Source: Lyngbya sp. CCAP 1446/10
GTDB taxonomy: Bacteria > Cyanobacteriota > Cyanobacteriia > Cyanobacteriales > Microcoleaceae
Assembly: GCF_026130175.1 (NCBI RefSeq)
Contig: NZ_JAIGNI010000008.1
Coordinates: 1-64,000 of the forward strand
Reading direction: 5' to 3'
Length of the DNA stretch: 64,000 nucleotides
Shown here: positions 37,606 through 46,413 of the stretch, one piece after another
Layout: the number at the start of each line of letters is the position of its first letter
Numbering within the stretch: position 1 is the stretch's first letter
Program-made: the position numbers and the translations under genes
Notes under the pieces: generated by a model
The model's database searches: none
Told to the model about the DNA's origin: nothing
Seen by the model: only the letters and a program-made list of their open reading frames with translations

Positions 37606-38322
37606 ATGATTTCCCCTTTTAAAACCAGTGGAATCGCTCTATTAGTTGCATCAGTGTTGGGAATTGGTAGTTACGCGACTTATCCCTTGCCATCAATGGC
37701 GCAAGCAGGAGGAGGAGCTAACAGCGGTCGTTGTGTGCCTGCGATCGCTACGGGTAGAGTTAGGTGCGATTACGACAGTGGCGATAGCTACATCGGAAGC
37801 TTCGTTAACGGTTTGCCCAGCGGCACCGGGGTATATGTCTACTCCGGTGGCGATCGCTATGAGGGGCAGTTCCGTATGGGTCAGCCAAACGGTCGAGGAC
37901 AATTTATATTTAAGGACGATGCCCGCGTCGAGGGTGTCTTCCGAGATGGCAAAGTTAGCTCCGGGACAGCTATTTTTACTAATGGCGATCGCTATATTGG
38001 GCCGTTTTCTCTCGATCGAAAGGTGGGTGTGCCAACTGGACAGGGGCAATTCATTTTTGCTAATGGCGATCGATTTGTCGGTCAATTCTTGGGGGGCAAG
38101 CCTTTAGGTGCAGGAGTGTTCACCCGCGCCGACGGTACCCGGTGTTCGGGACAGTTCTTTAGTCAAGAACTCGATGCTAGGGGTACTTGTGCGTTTTCTA
38201 ACGGTATCCGCTACGAGGGAGAGTTGCGGAAGGGATTGCCCCACGGCAAAGGCACAATTATTGATACCCGTGGCAAGCGTTTTCCGGGAGTGTTCCGCGA
38301 CGGCCAGCGGCTCGAACGATAA
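37606..38322 (+). CDS. Secreted MORN-repeat protein (copy 2)
   Basis: A 238-residue paralogue of the gene at 36751, sharing the signal-peptide end PLPSMAQ, the repeat order and the position of Cys (RCVP, VRCDYDSG, TRCSGQF, GTCAFSNG). It ends with the same KGTIIDTRGKRFPGVFRDG block. AGGAGA precedes ATG 37606 at nine bases. The two genes are probably co-transcribed; divergence is well below that of random MORN proteins, so they arose by tandem duplication. Confidence 0.88.
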   Translation: MISPFKTSGIALLVASVLGIGSYATYPLPSMAQAGGGANSGRCVPAIATGRVRCDYDSGDSYIGSFVNGLPSGTGVYVYSGGDRYEGQFRMGQPNGRGQFIFKDDARVEGVFRDGKVSSGTAIFTNGDRYIGPFSLDRKVGVPTGQGQFIFANGDRFVGQFLGGKPLGAGVFTRADGTRCSGQFFSQELDARGTCAFSNGIRYEGELRKGLPHGKGTIIDTRGKRFPGVFRDGQRLER

Positions 38323-38378
38323 ATCTGGAATTAATGCGATGGTTAGCAAGTGAGCAACGGCTAAACAAACAGAATACC

Positions 38379-38411
38379 CACCTCCCCGACTTCTTTAAGA
38401 AGTTGGGGATC
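38379..38411. terminator. Convergent stem-loop (CCCCGACTTCTT..AAGAAGTTGGGG)
   Basis: CCTCCCCGACTTCTTTAAGAAGTTGGGGATC forms an 11-bp stem with one G-T-type mismatch and almost no loop. It lies between the MORN gene (+) and the Uma2 gene (-) and resembles 29606-29634. It probably serves both transcripts. Confidence 0.55.
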
Positions 38412-38430
38412 TCACAGAAAAGCGTTGATC

Positions 38431-39159
38431 CTAAATAATATCAGGATCGACTCCTAACTCTCGCAACTTCGCCGCCAATCTTTCAGCCCGTTGTTCAAGT
38501 TCCCGCGATCGAGCTTGTTCTTCTTTAATCAACCCTTCAACTAATGGCGGAAACAGTATTTCATTCACTGACAATATCAGATCGGGAAATACTACAGATA
38601 CCATTTGTTGCCCCGGCACAAAATCTGTTTGCGTATAAATTTCTTCACCTTCAATAAAGGCTAAAACTCGCACCACTTGCTTGTTAGGTGTCGGGTCAAC
38701 AATCACATATTCTGGCACGTTAGCTAGTTCGTACTCGGCTCGTTTAATAATATAATCTGCCCGCCGATTTTGACTCACTACCTCTATCACTAACAGCGGC
38801 TTTTCTTCAAAATCGAGGATGCCAGCACCTGGTCTAGCAGCAGCTTGTTCCAAAAGAGTTTGAGTGCAAACAACTACATCAGGAATGCGGGATTTATCTT
38901 CTTCTGTCCTCACTCCCAAACTTGTTTTTGCTACTAAATCAAGATTATGTTCAGCTAGATAACGCTGCAACTTATAAACTAAATATTCGCAAATTTTGAT
39001 GTGTAAAACTGTTGCTGTTGGCATCGGAATTAATTTGCCTTTGTACAGTTCATATTGTAGATCGGAATCAGTTTGATAAAATCGGTATTCTTCAAACGTC
39101 AAGGTGGGTGAAGTATCAATTTGCTTTGATTCAACAACTGGCACTACAGATTGAGACAT
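38431..39159 (-). CDS. Uma2-family PD-(D/E)XK endonuclease-like protein (copy 2)
   Basis: A 242-residue close paralogue of the gene at 23691. It shares MSQSVVP, DTSPTLTFEEY, YELYKGKLIPM, the catalytic SRIPDVVVC and LLVIEVVSQN, and the C-terminal coiled coil EEQARSRELEQRAERLAAKLRELG. Both start exactly at MSQSVVP, which supports the start chosen for copy 1. GGTGA precedes the ATG by about seven bases. It is followed by a convergent stem-loop and is not in an operon. Confidence 0.88.
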   Translation of the reverse strand: MSQSVVPVVESKQIDTSPTLTFEEYRFYQTDSDLQYELYKGKLIPMPTATVLHIKICEYLVYKLQRYLAEHNLDLVAKTSLGVRTEEDKSRIPDVVVCTQTLLEQAAARPGAGILDFEEKPLLVIEVVSQNRRADYIIKRAEYELANVPEYVIVDPTPNKQVVRVLAFIEGEEIYTQTDFVPGQQMVSVVFPDLILSVNEILFPPLVEGLIKEEQARSRELEQRAERLAAKLRELGVDPDII

Positions 39160-39353
39160 ATCTTTTCACCGATGTCGATATAATTCTATTATATTCAATC
39201 TGCCTCAATCTGTGTGCATTTGCGGTTAAAAATTCCCAATTATCGATCGCACTCGCCACCAGAATTGTCAGAAAATAGTTGAATAGTGTAAAATCAATTT
39301 TGCGATCGCCAATTTAACTCGACCTCACCCTTCAATACACCATCCGAGTTCCT

Positions 39354-40448
39354 ATGTCAATCAAAAAAATTCTTTCCATAGCCCTGTTAGTTTTCATCCC
39401 CATTTCCATCGCCGCTGAGTATTTGCACTGGGGTTCCCTCACAGTTTTCATCACATCCGCTTTAGGCATTATACCTCTGGCGATTTGGTTGAGCACGGCA
39501 ACAGAAGAAGTGGCGATCGTCACAGGGCCATCCATAGGCGGCTTATTAAATGCAGTCTTCGGCAATGCTACGGAATTAATTATTGCCATAGTTGCCCTAA
39601 GAGCTGGCTTAATTGACATCGTGAAAGCCAGCATCACCGGCACAATTATCAGCAACTTACTCTTAGTTATGGGATTTTCCATGCTGCTAGGAGGAATCCG
39701 TTACAAAGAACAAGAATTCAAGCCAATTATCGCGCGGGTGAACGGTTCCACCATGACTCTCGCAGTGATTGCGATTCTGCTGCCGACAATGGTAATTTAC
39801 ACATCCAATGGAGTCGAACCCGCAGCGATTCAGAATCTTTCGTTGATAACTGCGATCGTCCTAATTGCAGTTTACGCGCTAACACTGCTATTTTCCTTAA
39901 AAACTCACAGCTATCTTTACGAAGTCAGCTTGCTAGAACTAGAGTCAGAAAATCCTCAAAATGATGAATCCACCGCGCACAAACCGAATTTGTGGCTGTG
40001 GATAGGGGTGCTAGTTGCTTCAACTATTGCCGTTGCTTTTGAATCAGAAATTTTCGTGGGTGTTGTCGAAGAAACTACCAAAGGATTGGGATTGACACCG
40101 CTGTTTACAGGGGTTATTTTGTTGCCGATTGTGGGCGGCGCGGCCGAATATGTAACTGCGGTGGGAGTTGCGATGAAAAACAATATGGATTTGTCAGTTT
40201 CTGTCGCAATGGGTTCGAGTTTGCTAGTTGCTTTGCTGGTAGCGCCGGTGTTGGTGATTATCGGTATAGTGATTCATCAGCCGATGGATTTAAACTTTAA
40301 TCCGTTTGAGGTGGTTGCGGTTGCCATTGCTGTGACAATCGCTAATCTAATTAGTCTCGACGGACGTTCTAATTGGCTGGAAGGAGTGCTACTTTTAGCA
40401 ACATATATTGTGTTAGCTGCGGCATTTTACTTTCACCCAGTTACTTGA
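39354..40448 (+). CDS. cax: Calcium/proton exchanger (CaCA/CAX family)
   Basis: Membrane antiporter of the CAX group that exports Ca2+ in exchange for protons. The 364-residue protein has about eleven hydrophobic segments in two halves, each with an alpha-repeat: GGLLNAVFGNATELIIAIVALRAGL in the first and LLPIVGGAAEYVTAVGVAMKNNMDLSVSVAMGSS in the second (shown only in part as motif). An acidic loop (ELESENPQNDEST) separates the halves. The start is ATG 39354. It is probably monocistronic. Confidence 0.93.
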   Translation: MSIKKILSIALLVFIPISIAAEYLHWGSLTVFITSALGIIPLAIWLSTATEEVAIVTGPSIGGLLNAVFGNATELIIAIVALRAGLIDIVKASITGTIISNLLLVMGFSMLLGGIRYKEQEFKPIIARVNGSTMTLAVIAILLPTMVIYTSNGVEPAAIQNLSLITAIVLIAVYALTLLFSLKTHSYLYEVSLLELESENPQNDESTAHKPNLWLWIGVLVASTIAVAFESEIFVGVVEETTKGLGLTPLFTGVILLPIVGGAAEYVTAVGVAMKNNMDLSVSVAMGSSLLVALLVAPVLVIIGIVIHQPMDLNFNPFEVVAVAIAVTIANLISLDGRSNWLEGVLLLATYIVLAAAFYFHPVT

Positions 40449-40477
40449 AGTAATAGACAAGATTGTAGAAGTTATTT

Positions 40478-40624
40478 GCATCAAATTTTGGGACAGGCTA
40501 GAAGCCCATCCCACAAGAAAAAAAAATTGTGGGATGGGCATCTTGCCCGTCCTAAAAAATTTTCCCCTAATGTAAAAATCTTGTGGGATGGGCATCTTGC
40601 CCGTCCTAGCTATTTTTGCAATCT
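40478..40624. mobile_element. MITE-like element, copy 3 (GGATGGGC hairpins, three-hairpin variant)
   Basis: It contains GGGACAGGCTAGAAGCCCATCCC, then GGGATGGGCATCTTGCCCGTCC twice (about 40531 and 40585), A tracts, and the same right end CTAGCTATTTTTGCAA as at 9495. The left terminus (TTGCATCAAATTTT) is diverged and the right ends GCAATC instead of GCAAGAGGT. It looks like an old or internally duplicated copy. It lies between convergent cax (+) and the PLD gene (-). Confidence 0.55.
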
Positions 40625-40634
40625 TTTCTAGTGT

Positions 40635-42335
40635 TTAAAATGCGACTAAATCGCGCCACTTGTCTACTGTTTTGTTTCCGACTCCTGGCAAGTTTTCCAC
40701 ATCCTCCCAAGACTGAAAAGGCTGTTTTTCCCGCGCTGCAATAATTTTCTGGGCTAACTTCGGGCCTACTCCTGGCAAAGTTTCTAATTCTTCCTGAGTT
40801 GCGCTATTCAAATTAACTAACTTTTTGCCAGAAATTTGAGATTTAGCATCGGCAGATTTTGATGCTGCTTGCACTGATTCGCACTCTTTTTTTTTCGCGT
40901 CAATTCTCTGTTTGATGCGGTGGGGAATTCCCAAGATTGCACCTTTGTACAGCCGATCGAACTCCCGGTCAAAATGGGCCCCAATTACCGGGCTGTCGAT
41001 CGCCAATAATGTCTCATCATTCCCGTGATTTGCAGCCTCACTCCAGTTGTGAGAGCCTGTAAGCACCGTTTTGCCGTCGATCACACCGAATTTGTGGTGC
41101 AGGCGATCGCCCATTGGCAACAGCGGCACTCCCACCGTAGCGATCGGCTTTCTCCACGGGCGATTGTCAGATTCCAATCGGCAATCTTGCATCAAAGTCC
41201 CCCCCATCATGTCTAAACCTTCGCTGTAAGGGCGATAAATGAAATTTGAGTCAATCAAAGCTCGCACCGCCACACCGCGCCTAGATTCAAGTTCTAGAGT
41301 ATTTGACAACCGTTGAGCAGAAAATACAAACAGTGCCAAATTAACCGACTGTTTCGCCTTTGCTAAAGTTTGATTTATCAAACTGTTAACGCTTTTTTCC
41401 CAAGGCAAAGTCGCACTTGTTGGTGAAAATTGCACCGCAATAGTTGCATTACCAACTATCACTTTTTGGACTGGGCGAAACGGTTTCTTGATCCCAAATT
41501 TGCTATCCGGTTTACCTCCTGGCCCGTCACCCCACATGATGTTAAATTCTTGAGTAAATATTTGCGCTAATTTAGGGCTGGCAATTTGCAGCAAATTGTT
41601 CGCATTGCCGCGACTGGCTGCTGTTTTGAAATCGCCGTGGATATCGCTAGTTGTAAAATTAGCAGAAGTTACTATAACTATTTTGCCGTCAATTACTACA
41701 AATTTGTGGTGCATTAAACCGCTGCCTTTACTTCCATCAGCAGTATCATCAATTACAGGAATTCCGGCATCTTTGAGAATTACAAAAGCATCATTTTGCT
41801 TGATTTCTTCCGGGCTTAATTTGCCGTCTTTATTGGTATCGGCGAGTTGCAAAAATTCGCTGTAGCGATCGCGCTCTCGATCGGGTAACTTCACTAACTC
41901 CTGGGCTGTATAATCGCTCCAAGGACGATTGTACAGATGTTCGACAATTAATCTGACTTTAATTCCCGATCGCGCGCGATCGGCCATTTTGCGCGCAATA
42001 CCGGGCAAGCGAAACTCCTGAACTGCCACATCTACGGTCGATCCAGCACTTGCTATAGCCTCAGCGACCAACTTTTCTAAATCATCACCAGGTCGAGTTT
42101 GCGGGCGATAAGGCTCTGTATAACTCGAAGTGAGCGACTGATTGAAGTATACTTGCAACAAGGGGTCTTGAGGCAACGGAGCCGGACTGGGAGGTAAATT
42201 CTGCACGTCCTGCTTGGCTTGTCCGCAGGCCGTCAGGGCGATCGCCAGCAGTCCAGCACAGCAAAAACCTGGTAAATTATCATAAAGTACAGTCACAAAA
42301 ATTTTAAATTTTATTGAGGTCATCGGTCTATTCAC
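40635..42335 (-). CDS. PLD-superfamily lipoprotein with EF-hand and helix-hairpin-helix domains
   Basis: A 566-residue exported protein. A lipoprotein signal ends LTAC (Cys37 from the GTG start). There are two phospholipase D motifs: HHKFVVID followed by SANFT (His209, Lys211, Asp216) and HHKFGVID followed by SHNWSE. Between the first strands and the first HKD lies an EF-hand-type loop DTNKDGKLSPEE (166-177), so Ca2+ binding is likely. The last 70 residues are a ComEA-like double helix-hairpin-helix (LNSATQEELETLPGVGPKLAQKI, ENLPGVGNKTVDKW; shortened), a DNA-binding module. A Ca2+-dependent surface nuclease is the best guess. The start may be ATG 42323 instead of GTG 42335; neither has a clear Shine-Dalgarno. 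Confidence 0.87.
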   Translation of the reverse strand: MNRPMTSIKFKIFVTVLYDNLPGFCCAGLLAIALTACGQAKQDVQNLPPSPAPLPQDPLLQVYFNQSLTSSYTEPYRPQTRPGDDLEKLVAEAIASAGSTVDVAVQEFRLPGIARKMADRARSGIKVRLIVEHLYNRPWSDYTAQELVKLPDRERDRYSEFLQLADTNKDGKLSPEEIKQNDAFVILKDAGIPVIDDTADGSKGSGLMHHKFVVIDGKIVIVTSANFTTSDIHGDFKTAASRGNANNLLQIASPKLAQIFTQEFNIMWGDGPGGKPDSKFGIKKPFRPVQKVIVGNATIAVQFSPTSATLPWEKSVNSLINQTLAKAKQSVNLALFVFSAQRLSNTLELESRRGVAVRALIDSNFIYRPYSEGLDMMGGTLMQDCRLESDNRPWRKPIATVGVPLLPMGDRLHHKFGVIDGKTVLTGSHNWSEAANHGNDETLLAIDSPVIGAHFDREFDRLYKGAILGIPHRIKQRIDAKKKECESVQAASKSADAKSQISGKKLVNLNSATQEELETLPGVGPKLAQKIIAAREKQPFQSWEDVENLPGVGNKTVDKWRDLVAF

Positions 42336-42487
42336 AGTTCAAAGATATTCGATCAAGCAAAGTTAAAACTATTAAATTTATGAAACGGAATAGATTTTGC
42401 GTCTTGTAGAACTGCCACGATGCCGGAAGCATCACTGGTAGGGTAGCAGCATTCAGGGGCGTGGATCAAACCCGATACTGCTGCTTT

Positions 42488-42892
42488 ATGGCTAAAAGAA
42501 AAACAATTTTTGATTGCGGTCACAAAGGATATGGTAAAGCGTGCCATCGCTGCACGCAAGAGTTGATGGCGCAGCAGCAATATGTTGAAATGCTGGCAGA
42601 AAAACAAACCAAAAAACAAGAGAGGGAAGCATCATTTGCTAGAGATGCGATCGATCTTAGAGGTCTGCCAGACCATGTAGTTACTAAAGCTCGCGCTATT
42701 ATAGCAGCTTTGGGGGAAAATAAGAATTACAGAGATTTCGGAGGCAAACGTCTGCGTCACAACCGCTGGATTGTGAGTATTCCTGTAACACGCAACTACA
42801 GAATGCTTTGTGAAGATTGCGGCACTTTCTTAATTCCCCAAAAAGTTTTGTCCCACGAAGAGTACAACGTTTGTAAACCAGGAAGTCATTAA
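42488..42892 (+). CDS. Cys-rich zinc-finger-like protein, RelE-like C-terminus
   Basis: A 134-residue protein starting MAKRKTIFDCGHKGYGKACHRC, which carries a compact Cys/His cluster (C..H..C..HRC) likely to bind zinc. The middle is a charged helix. The C-terminal part (LPDHVVTKARAIIAALGENKNYRDFGGKRLRHNR, then VTRNYRMLC) resembles the fold of RelE/ParE-type proteins. The family is widespread in cyanobacteria and uncharacterised; a toxin-like or RNA-binding role is conjecture. No antitoxin partner is seen. The start is ATG 42488; the nine extra upstream codons lack a signal. Confidence 0.72.
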   Translation: MAKRKTIFDCGHKGYGKACHRCTQELMAQQQYVEMLAEKQTKKQEREASFARDAIDLRGLPDHVVTKARAIIAALGENKNYRDFGGKRLRHNRWIVSIPVTRNYRMLCEDCGTFLIPQKVLSHEEYNVCKPGSH

Positions 42893-43000
42893 ACAGTTGA
42901 CAGTTGATAGTTGACAGTTGACAGTTGGGAGTTGACGGTGGATAGTTGGGAGTTGACGGTGGATAGTGGACAGTTGGGAGTTGGGAGTTGGCATTTGGCA
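42892..43000. repeat. Low-complexity CAGTTGACAGTTG/GGGAGTTG tract
   Basis: Begins right after the stop codon of the zinc-finger gene: tandem ACAGTTG, ATAGTTG and GGGAGTTG units with GACGGTGGATAGT interspersed. Related to 9284, 55937 and 63934. Non-coding; the short frames through it are artefacts. Confidence 0.8.
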
Positions 43001-43125
43001 GTTGTTATCAGTCATAATTTAACAATCATGAGTCATTAGTCAATAATCATTAATGCCTTTAGGATAAGTGCCTTATTCATTAGGTAGTCATTCATTCATT
43101 ATTAGTTCATCATTTAATTAAAGCC

Positions 43126-44316
43126 ATGCAAATTTACCTTGACTATAGTGCCACAACACCCACACGCCCAGAAGCAATTGATGCTATGCAAAAAGCTCTA
43201 ACTCAACATTGGGGGAATCCTTCTAGTTTGCACGAGTGGGGACAAAGGGCGGCGACTGCTTTAGAATTAGCCAGAATGCAGGTTGCTGGGCTGATTAACG
43301 CGCTACCGGAATCGATGATTTTTACTTCGGGCGGTACGGAAGCGGACAATTTAGCAATTATGGGAGTTGCCCGTCTTTATACAAAACCGCAGCATATCAT
43401 TATTTCCAGCGTAGAGCATTCGGCAGTATCAGAAACGGCGCGACAACTCGAAGAATTGGGATGGGAAATAACGCGATTACCAGTCGATAAATATGGGCGA
43501 ATTCATCCTTTGGATTTGCAAGAATCATTGCGATCGCACACAGTGCTAATTTCGATCATCTACGGACAAAGCGAAGTTGGTACACTGCAACCAATAGAGA
43601 CTTTAGGACAAATTGCGCGCGATCGCAATATCCTGTTTCACACCGATGCAGTTCAAGTTGCCGGCAAATTACCGATTGACGTGCAGAAACTGCCCGTAGA
43701 CTTGCTTTCGCTTTCCAGTCACAAACTTTACGGGCCGCAAGGTGCAGGGGCGCTGTACGTGCGTCCAGGACTCGAATTGGTGCCAATGTTCGGCGGGGGC
43801 GGGCAGGAGTTGAAACTGCGTTCAGGGACGCAAGCATTGCCCGCAATCGTGGGTTTTGGAGTGGCGGCGGAGTTGGCTTTGCAGGAAATGGATGTGGAAA
43901 CGCCGAGGTTAATTGCATTGCGCGATCGACTTTTTGACCAATTATCTGACATACCCAGTTTAGTCCCCACGGGCGATCGATATTACCGACTGCCGCACCA
44001 CACCAGTTTTTGCATCGTCTCCCCATCCTGTCGCCCTTACCAAAAGAGAGACACAGAGAGAATTACAGGTAAAACTATGGTGAGACAGCTAAATTTAGCC
44101 GGAATTGGCATTAGTTCCGGTGCGGCTTGTAGCAGCGGCAAACTCACACCCAGTCCGATATTATTAGCAATGGGATATGATGAAAGTGGCGCGGTTGGTG
44201 GAATTCGCTTGACACTGGGACGCGAAACCACGGAAGCTGATATTGATTGGACGGTAATTGCGATCGGGCAAATATTAGATAGATTAATGCCCAAAGTAGC
44301 ATTGTGCAGGCATTAG
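43126..44316 (+). CDS. Cysteine desulfurase (NifS/IscS family)
   Basis: PLP enzyme that takes sulfur from cysteine for Fe-S cluster or thiolation pathways. The 396-residue protein starts MQIYLDYSATTPTRPEA. The PLP Lys is in SLSSHKLYGPQG, the substrate-binding FTSGGTEADNLAI and the catalytic Cys in SSGAACSSGKL are intact, and RLTLGRETTEADID closes the fold. A short insert (SPSCRPYQKRDTERI) sits where others have a short turn after the HHTSFC strand. No iscU or nifU is adjacent. The start is ATG 43126. Confidence 0.93.
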   Translation: MQIYLDYSATTPTRPEAIDAMQKALTQHWGNPSSLHEWGQRAATALELARMQVAGLINALPESMIFTSGGTEADNLAIMGVARLYTKPQHIIISSVEHSAVSETARQLEELGWEITRLPVDKYGRIHPLDLQESLRSHTVLISIIYGQSEVGTLQPIETLGQIARDRNILFHTDAVQVAGKLPIDVQKLPVDLLSLSSHKLYGPQGAGALYVRPGLELVPMFGGGGQELKLRSGTQALPAIVGFGVAAELALQEMDVETPRLIALRDRLFDQLSDIPSLVPTGDRYYRLPHHTSFCIVSPSCRPYQKRDTERITGKTMVRQLNLAGIGISSGAACSSGKLTPSPILLAMGYDESGAVGGIRLTLGRETTEADIDWTVIAIGQILDRLMPKVALCRH

Positions 44317-44326
44317 AAACAATCTA

Positions 44327-44392
44327 AGAAACCGGGTTTTTTCCAATATCTTCGCATCTCACCAAAGATTGTCGCAAAAACCTGGTTTCTCG
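44327..44392. repeat. AAACCGGGTTT-type dispersed inverted repeat
   Basis: AAGAAACCGGGTTTTTTCC at the left and AAAACCTGGTTTCTCGG at the right, with AATATCTTCGCATCTC between. Nearly the same as 46414-46480, so these two copies 2 kb apart are a recently spread pair. Confidence 0.75.
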
Positions 44393-44503
44393 GTACCCAC
44401 CCATTCTTCATCCGCGTCCATCCGCGTAAATCCGCCAACATCTGCGGTCAAATTATGAAAAGACTCGTATATAATTAAAATAGAACAGAGTGGAGTCAAA
44501 GCT

Positions 44504-45064
44504 ATGTCAACCACAGAAAAAGTTCGCTGGACAAGCGCTGATTTAGAATTATTACCTGATAACGGCAACCGTTATGAAATAATCGAAGGAGAATTGGTTG
44601 TGACAAGAGCACCTCACTGGGGACATCAAAATATTGTTGACAATGTTTGTGCAGAGTTAAACATTTGGTCGAGACAGACAGGTTTAGGTAAGGCTGCAAC
44701 AACTGCCGGTCTGATCTTCACCGATAGTGATAATGTGATTCCTGATGTAGTTTGGGTAAGCTATGAACGTTTAGCACAAATATTAGATGAAGCCGGACAT
44801 TTGGCGGGTGCACCGGAGTTGGTGGTAGAGGTGATGTCTCCCGGTGAAGAGAATGAAAAGCGCGATCGCCAATCCAAGCTAAAATTATATTCAGTTCAAG
44901 GCGTGCGCGAATATTGGATATTTGATCGCATACAGCAAAAAGTAGAAATTTACCGTCGGGAAAACGGAGTTTTGAAATTAGCGATGACTTTATTTAAAGA
45001 AGATAACTTAAGCAGTCCTTTGTTACCAGATTTTAGCGTGTCAGTAGCCACATTGTTTGCGTAG
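44504..45064 (+). CDS. Uma2-family PD-(D/E)XK endonuclease-like protein (copy 3)
   Basis: A 186-residue Uma2-fold protein from a different subgroup from the other two. It starts MSTTEKVRWTSADLELLPDNGNRYEIIEGEL, with catalytic Asp in DNVIPDVVWVSYE and Glu in ELVVEVMSPGEENEKRDRQSKLKLYSVQGVREYWIFD (motif positions about 78-140). Uma2 genes are often near mobile or repeat-rich regions, as here. The start is ATG 44504. It is separated from the TPR gene by paired GGGGCGGGTT repeats. Confidence 0.88.
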   Translation: MSTTEKVRWTSADLELLPDNGNRYEIIEGELVVTRAPHWGHQNIVDNVCAELNIWSRQTGLGKAATTAGLIFTDSDNVIPDVVWVSYERLAQILDEAGHLAGAPELVVEVMSPGEENEKRDRQSKLKLYSVQGVREYWIFDRIQQKVEIYRRENGVLKLAMTLFKEDNLSSPLLPDFSVSVATLFA

Positions 45065-45368
45065 ATATTAACCAAAGCACAAATATAGGGTTTTTTCCCA
45101 TCTCTTTCATACATCCTGTAGGGGCGGGTTCACCAACAATAATTGCCTGAAACCAACAATCTCAAAAACCCGCCCCCACCCAACGATAAATCATCATGTA
45201 CATTTTGGCGATGCGATGCAGATTTCAGGTTAATGTAGGTTATCGGTGGTGGCGGGGCGGGTTAATCTAAATGGTTGATAATTGTTATATATTGTTGGTG
45301 AACCCGCCCCTACAAAATAACGCACAACCATGATAAAATAAATCCCGATCTTATTCACAACTCCCACA
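45065..45368. other. Spacer with two GGGGCGGGTT inverted elements
   Basis: 45118-45180 begins GTAGGGGCGGGTTCACCAAC and ends AAACCCGCCCCC; 45252-45314 begins GGGGCGGGTTAATC and ends TTGGTGAACCCGCCCCTAC. The two face each other, and together they bracket a 70-base spacer. The TPR start codon at 45369 has no clear Shine-Dalgarno. Confidence 0.7.
45118..45314. repeat. Two copies of the GTAGGGGCGGGTTCACC inverted element
   Basis: Ends are inverted GTAGGGGCGGGTT / AACCCGCCCCTAC. Two more copies lie at 46584-46646 and 46743-46811, so the TPR gene at 45369-46391 is flanked on both sides by pairs of this element. Confidence 0.75.
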
Positions 45369-46391
45369 ATGGAAGAAAACCGCGCCCAAGCCTACCTAGA
45401 ACTAATTCACACCCTGCTGAATTGCGCCAGCGGAGACGAACCGCAGATATTGCAAGATAATATAGAATTGTTGGATGTCGAATTTCTGGAAACTTGCGAG
45501 TTAGTAGCAGAAAAAATGGCACAGCAAGGAGGAGAAAACGGTGCTAGCTTCCTGCGAAGTCTGATTAGTCAGCTATCACAATTAATCGACATCAACGATG
45601 GCGATAACTCCGAAGATATAAATCCCCAAGAGTATGCAAACTTTATCCTAGAATTATTGCAAGCAGAAGATGCTAGCAATAGCAATCCAGCAGTAATTCA
45701 CCCCATGCTAGCCAAACGAAAACATCTCCTAAATGCTCGTTTTCCTAACATTTTAGAGCAAGTAGTGCAGAGGTTAATTGGTGGCGAAAATGCCCAAACT
45801 ATTGAGTCAATGATCGGCCTCGTTGAAGACTTGACGATTAATATTAGCAATTTTTCGGGTGGGAATAGAGCGAATAATATTGAAATTGCCATTGCTGCTT
45901 ATCAGATTGTTTTGAATAATCGGCAACCGGGAAGCGAAAAGTTTGCTCAAACTCAAAACAACTTAGCTGCTGCTTATATTAGCAGGAAAAAGGGCTCGCG
46001 GGCGGAAAATGTGGAAATGGCGATCGCCCTTTATGGCGCTGCTTTAACAGTCTACACCCTTGAGGCCTTCCCGGAAGATTGGGGAATGGCTCAAAATAAC
46101 CTAGCTGCTGCTTACGCCAACAGAATCAACGGTGTGCGGGCGGAAAACATGGATCGCGCGATCGCATTTTTTGAGGCTGCTTTAACTGTTCGTACCCCTG
46201 AACAGTTTCCTGAAGATTGGGCAATGATTCAATATAACCTAGGTAATGCCCATAATGACAGAATCAACGGTTCGCGGGATGAAAATCTGGCAAAAGCGCG
46301 ATCGTTTTATGAGGCTGCTTTAACAGTATATACCCGTGAGGATTTCCCTGAATATTGGGCAATGATTCAAAAGAAGCTGGCTAATGCCTAA
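45369..46391 (+). CDS. TPR protein, probable N-terminal part of a split TPR-CHAT protein
   Basis: A 340-residue protein. The N-terminus (EENRAQAYLELIHTLLNCASGDEPQIL..., read in part) is that of cyanobacterial TPR-CHAT proteins. From about residue 165 there are four TPR-like units of roughly 49 residues each (IAIAAYQIVLNNRQPGSEKFAQTQNNLAAAY, FPEDWGMAQNNLAAAYANR, and so on; shortened). The array ends abruptly at KKLANA-stop. The frame beyond the stop still reads EAALT and enters a repeat. An in-phase continuation of the array is found from 47592 (FFEAALTVRALEDFP), leading to the CHAT domain. Most likely this gene and 47808-49403 were once one. Confidence 0.8.
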   Translation: MEENRAQAYLELIHTLLNCASGDEPQILQDNIELLDVEFLETCELVAEKMAQQGGENGASFLRSLISQLSQLIDINDGDNSEDINPQEYANFILELLQAEDASNSNPAVIHPMLAKRKHLLNARFPNILEQVVQRLIGGENAQTIESMIGLVEDLTINISNFSGGNRANNIEIAIAAYQIVLNNRQPGSEKFAQTQNNLAAAYISRKKGSRAENVEMAIALYGAALTVYTLEAFPEDWGMAQNNLAAAYANRINGVRAENMDRAIAFFEAALTVRTPEQFPEDWAMIQYNLGNAHNDRINGSRDENLAKARSFYEAALTVYTREDFPEYWAMIQKKLANA

Positions 46392-46413
46392 TGTGAGGCT
46401 GCTTTAACAATCT

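Noticed and set aside
43556-44026. 156-codon frame antisense to the cysteine desulfurase
   Set aside because: Shadow frame of a GC-rich conserved gene.
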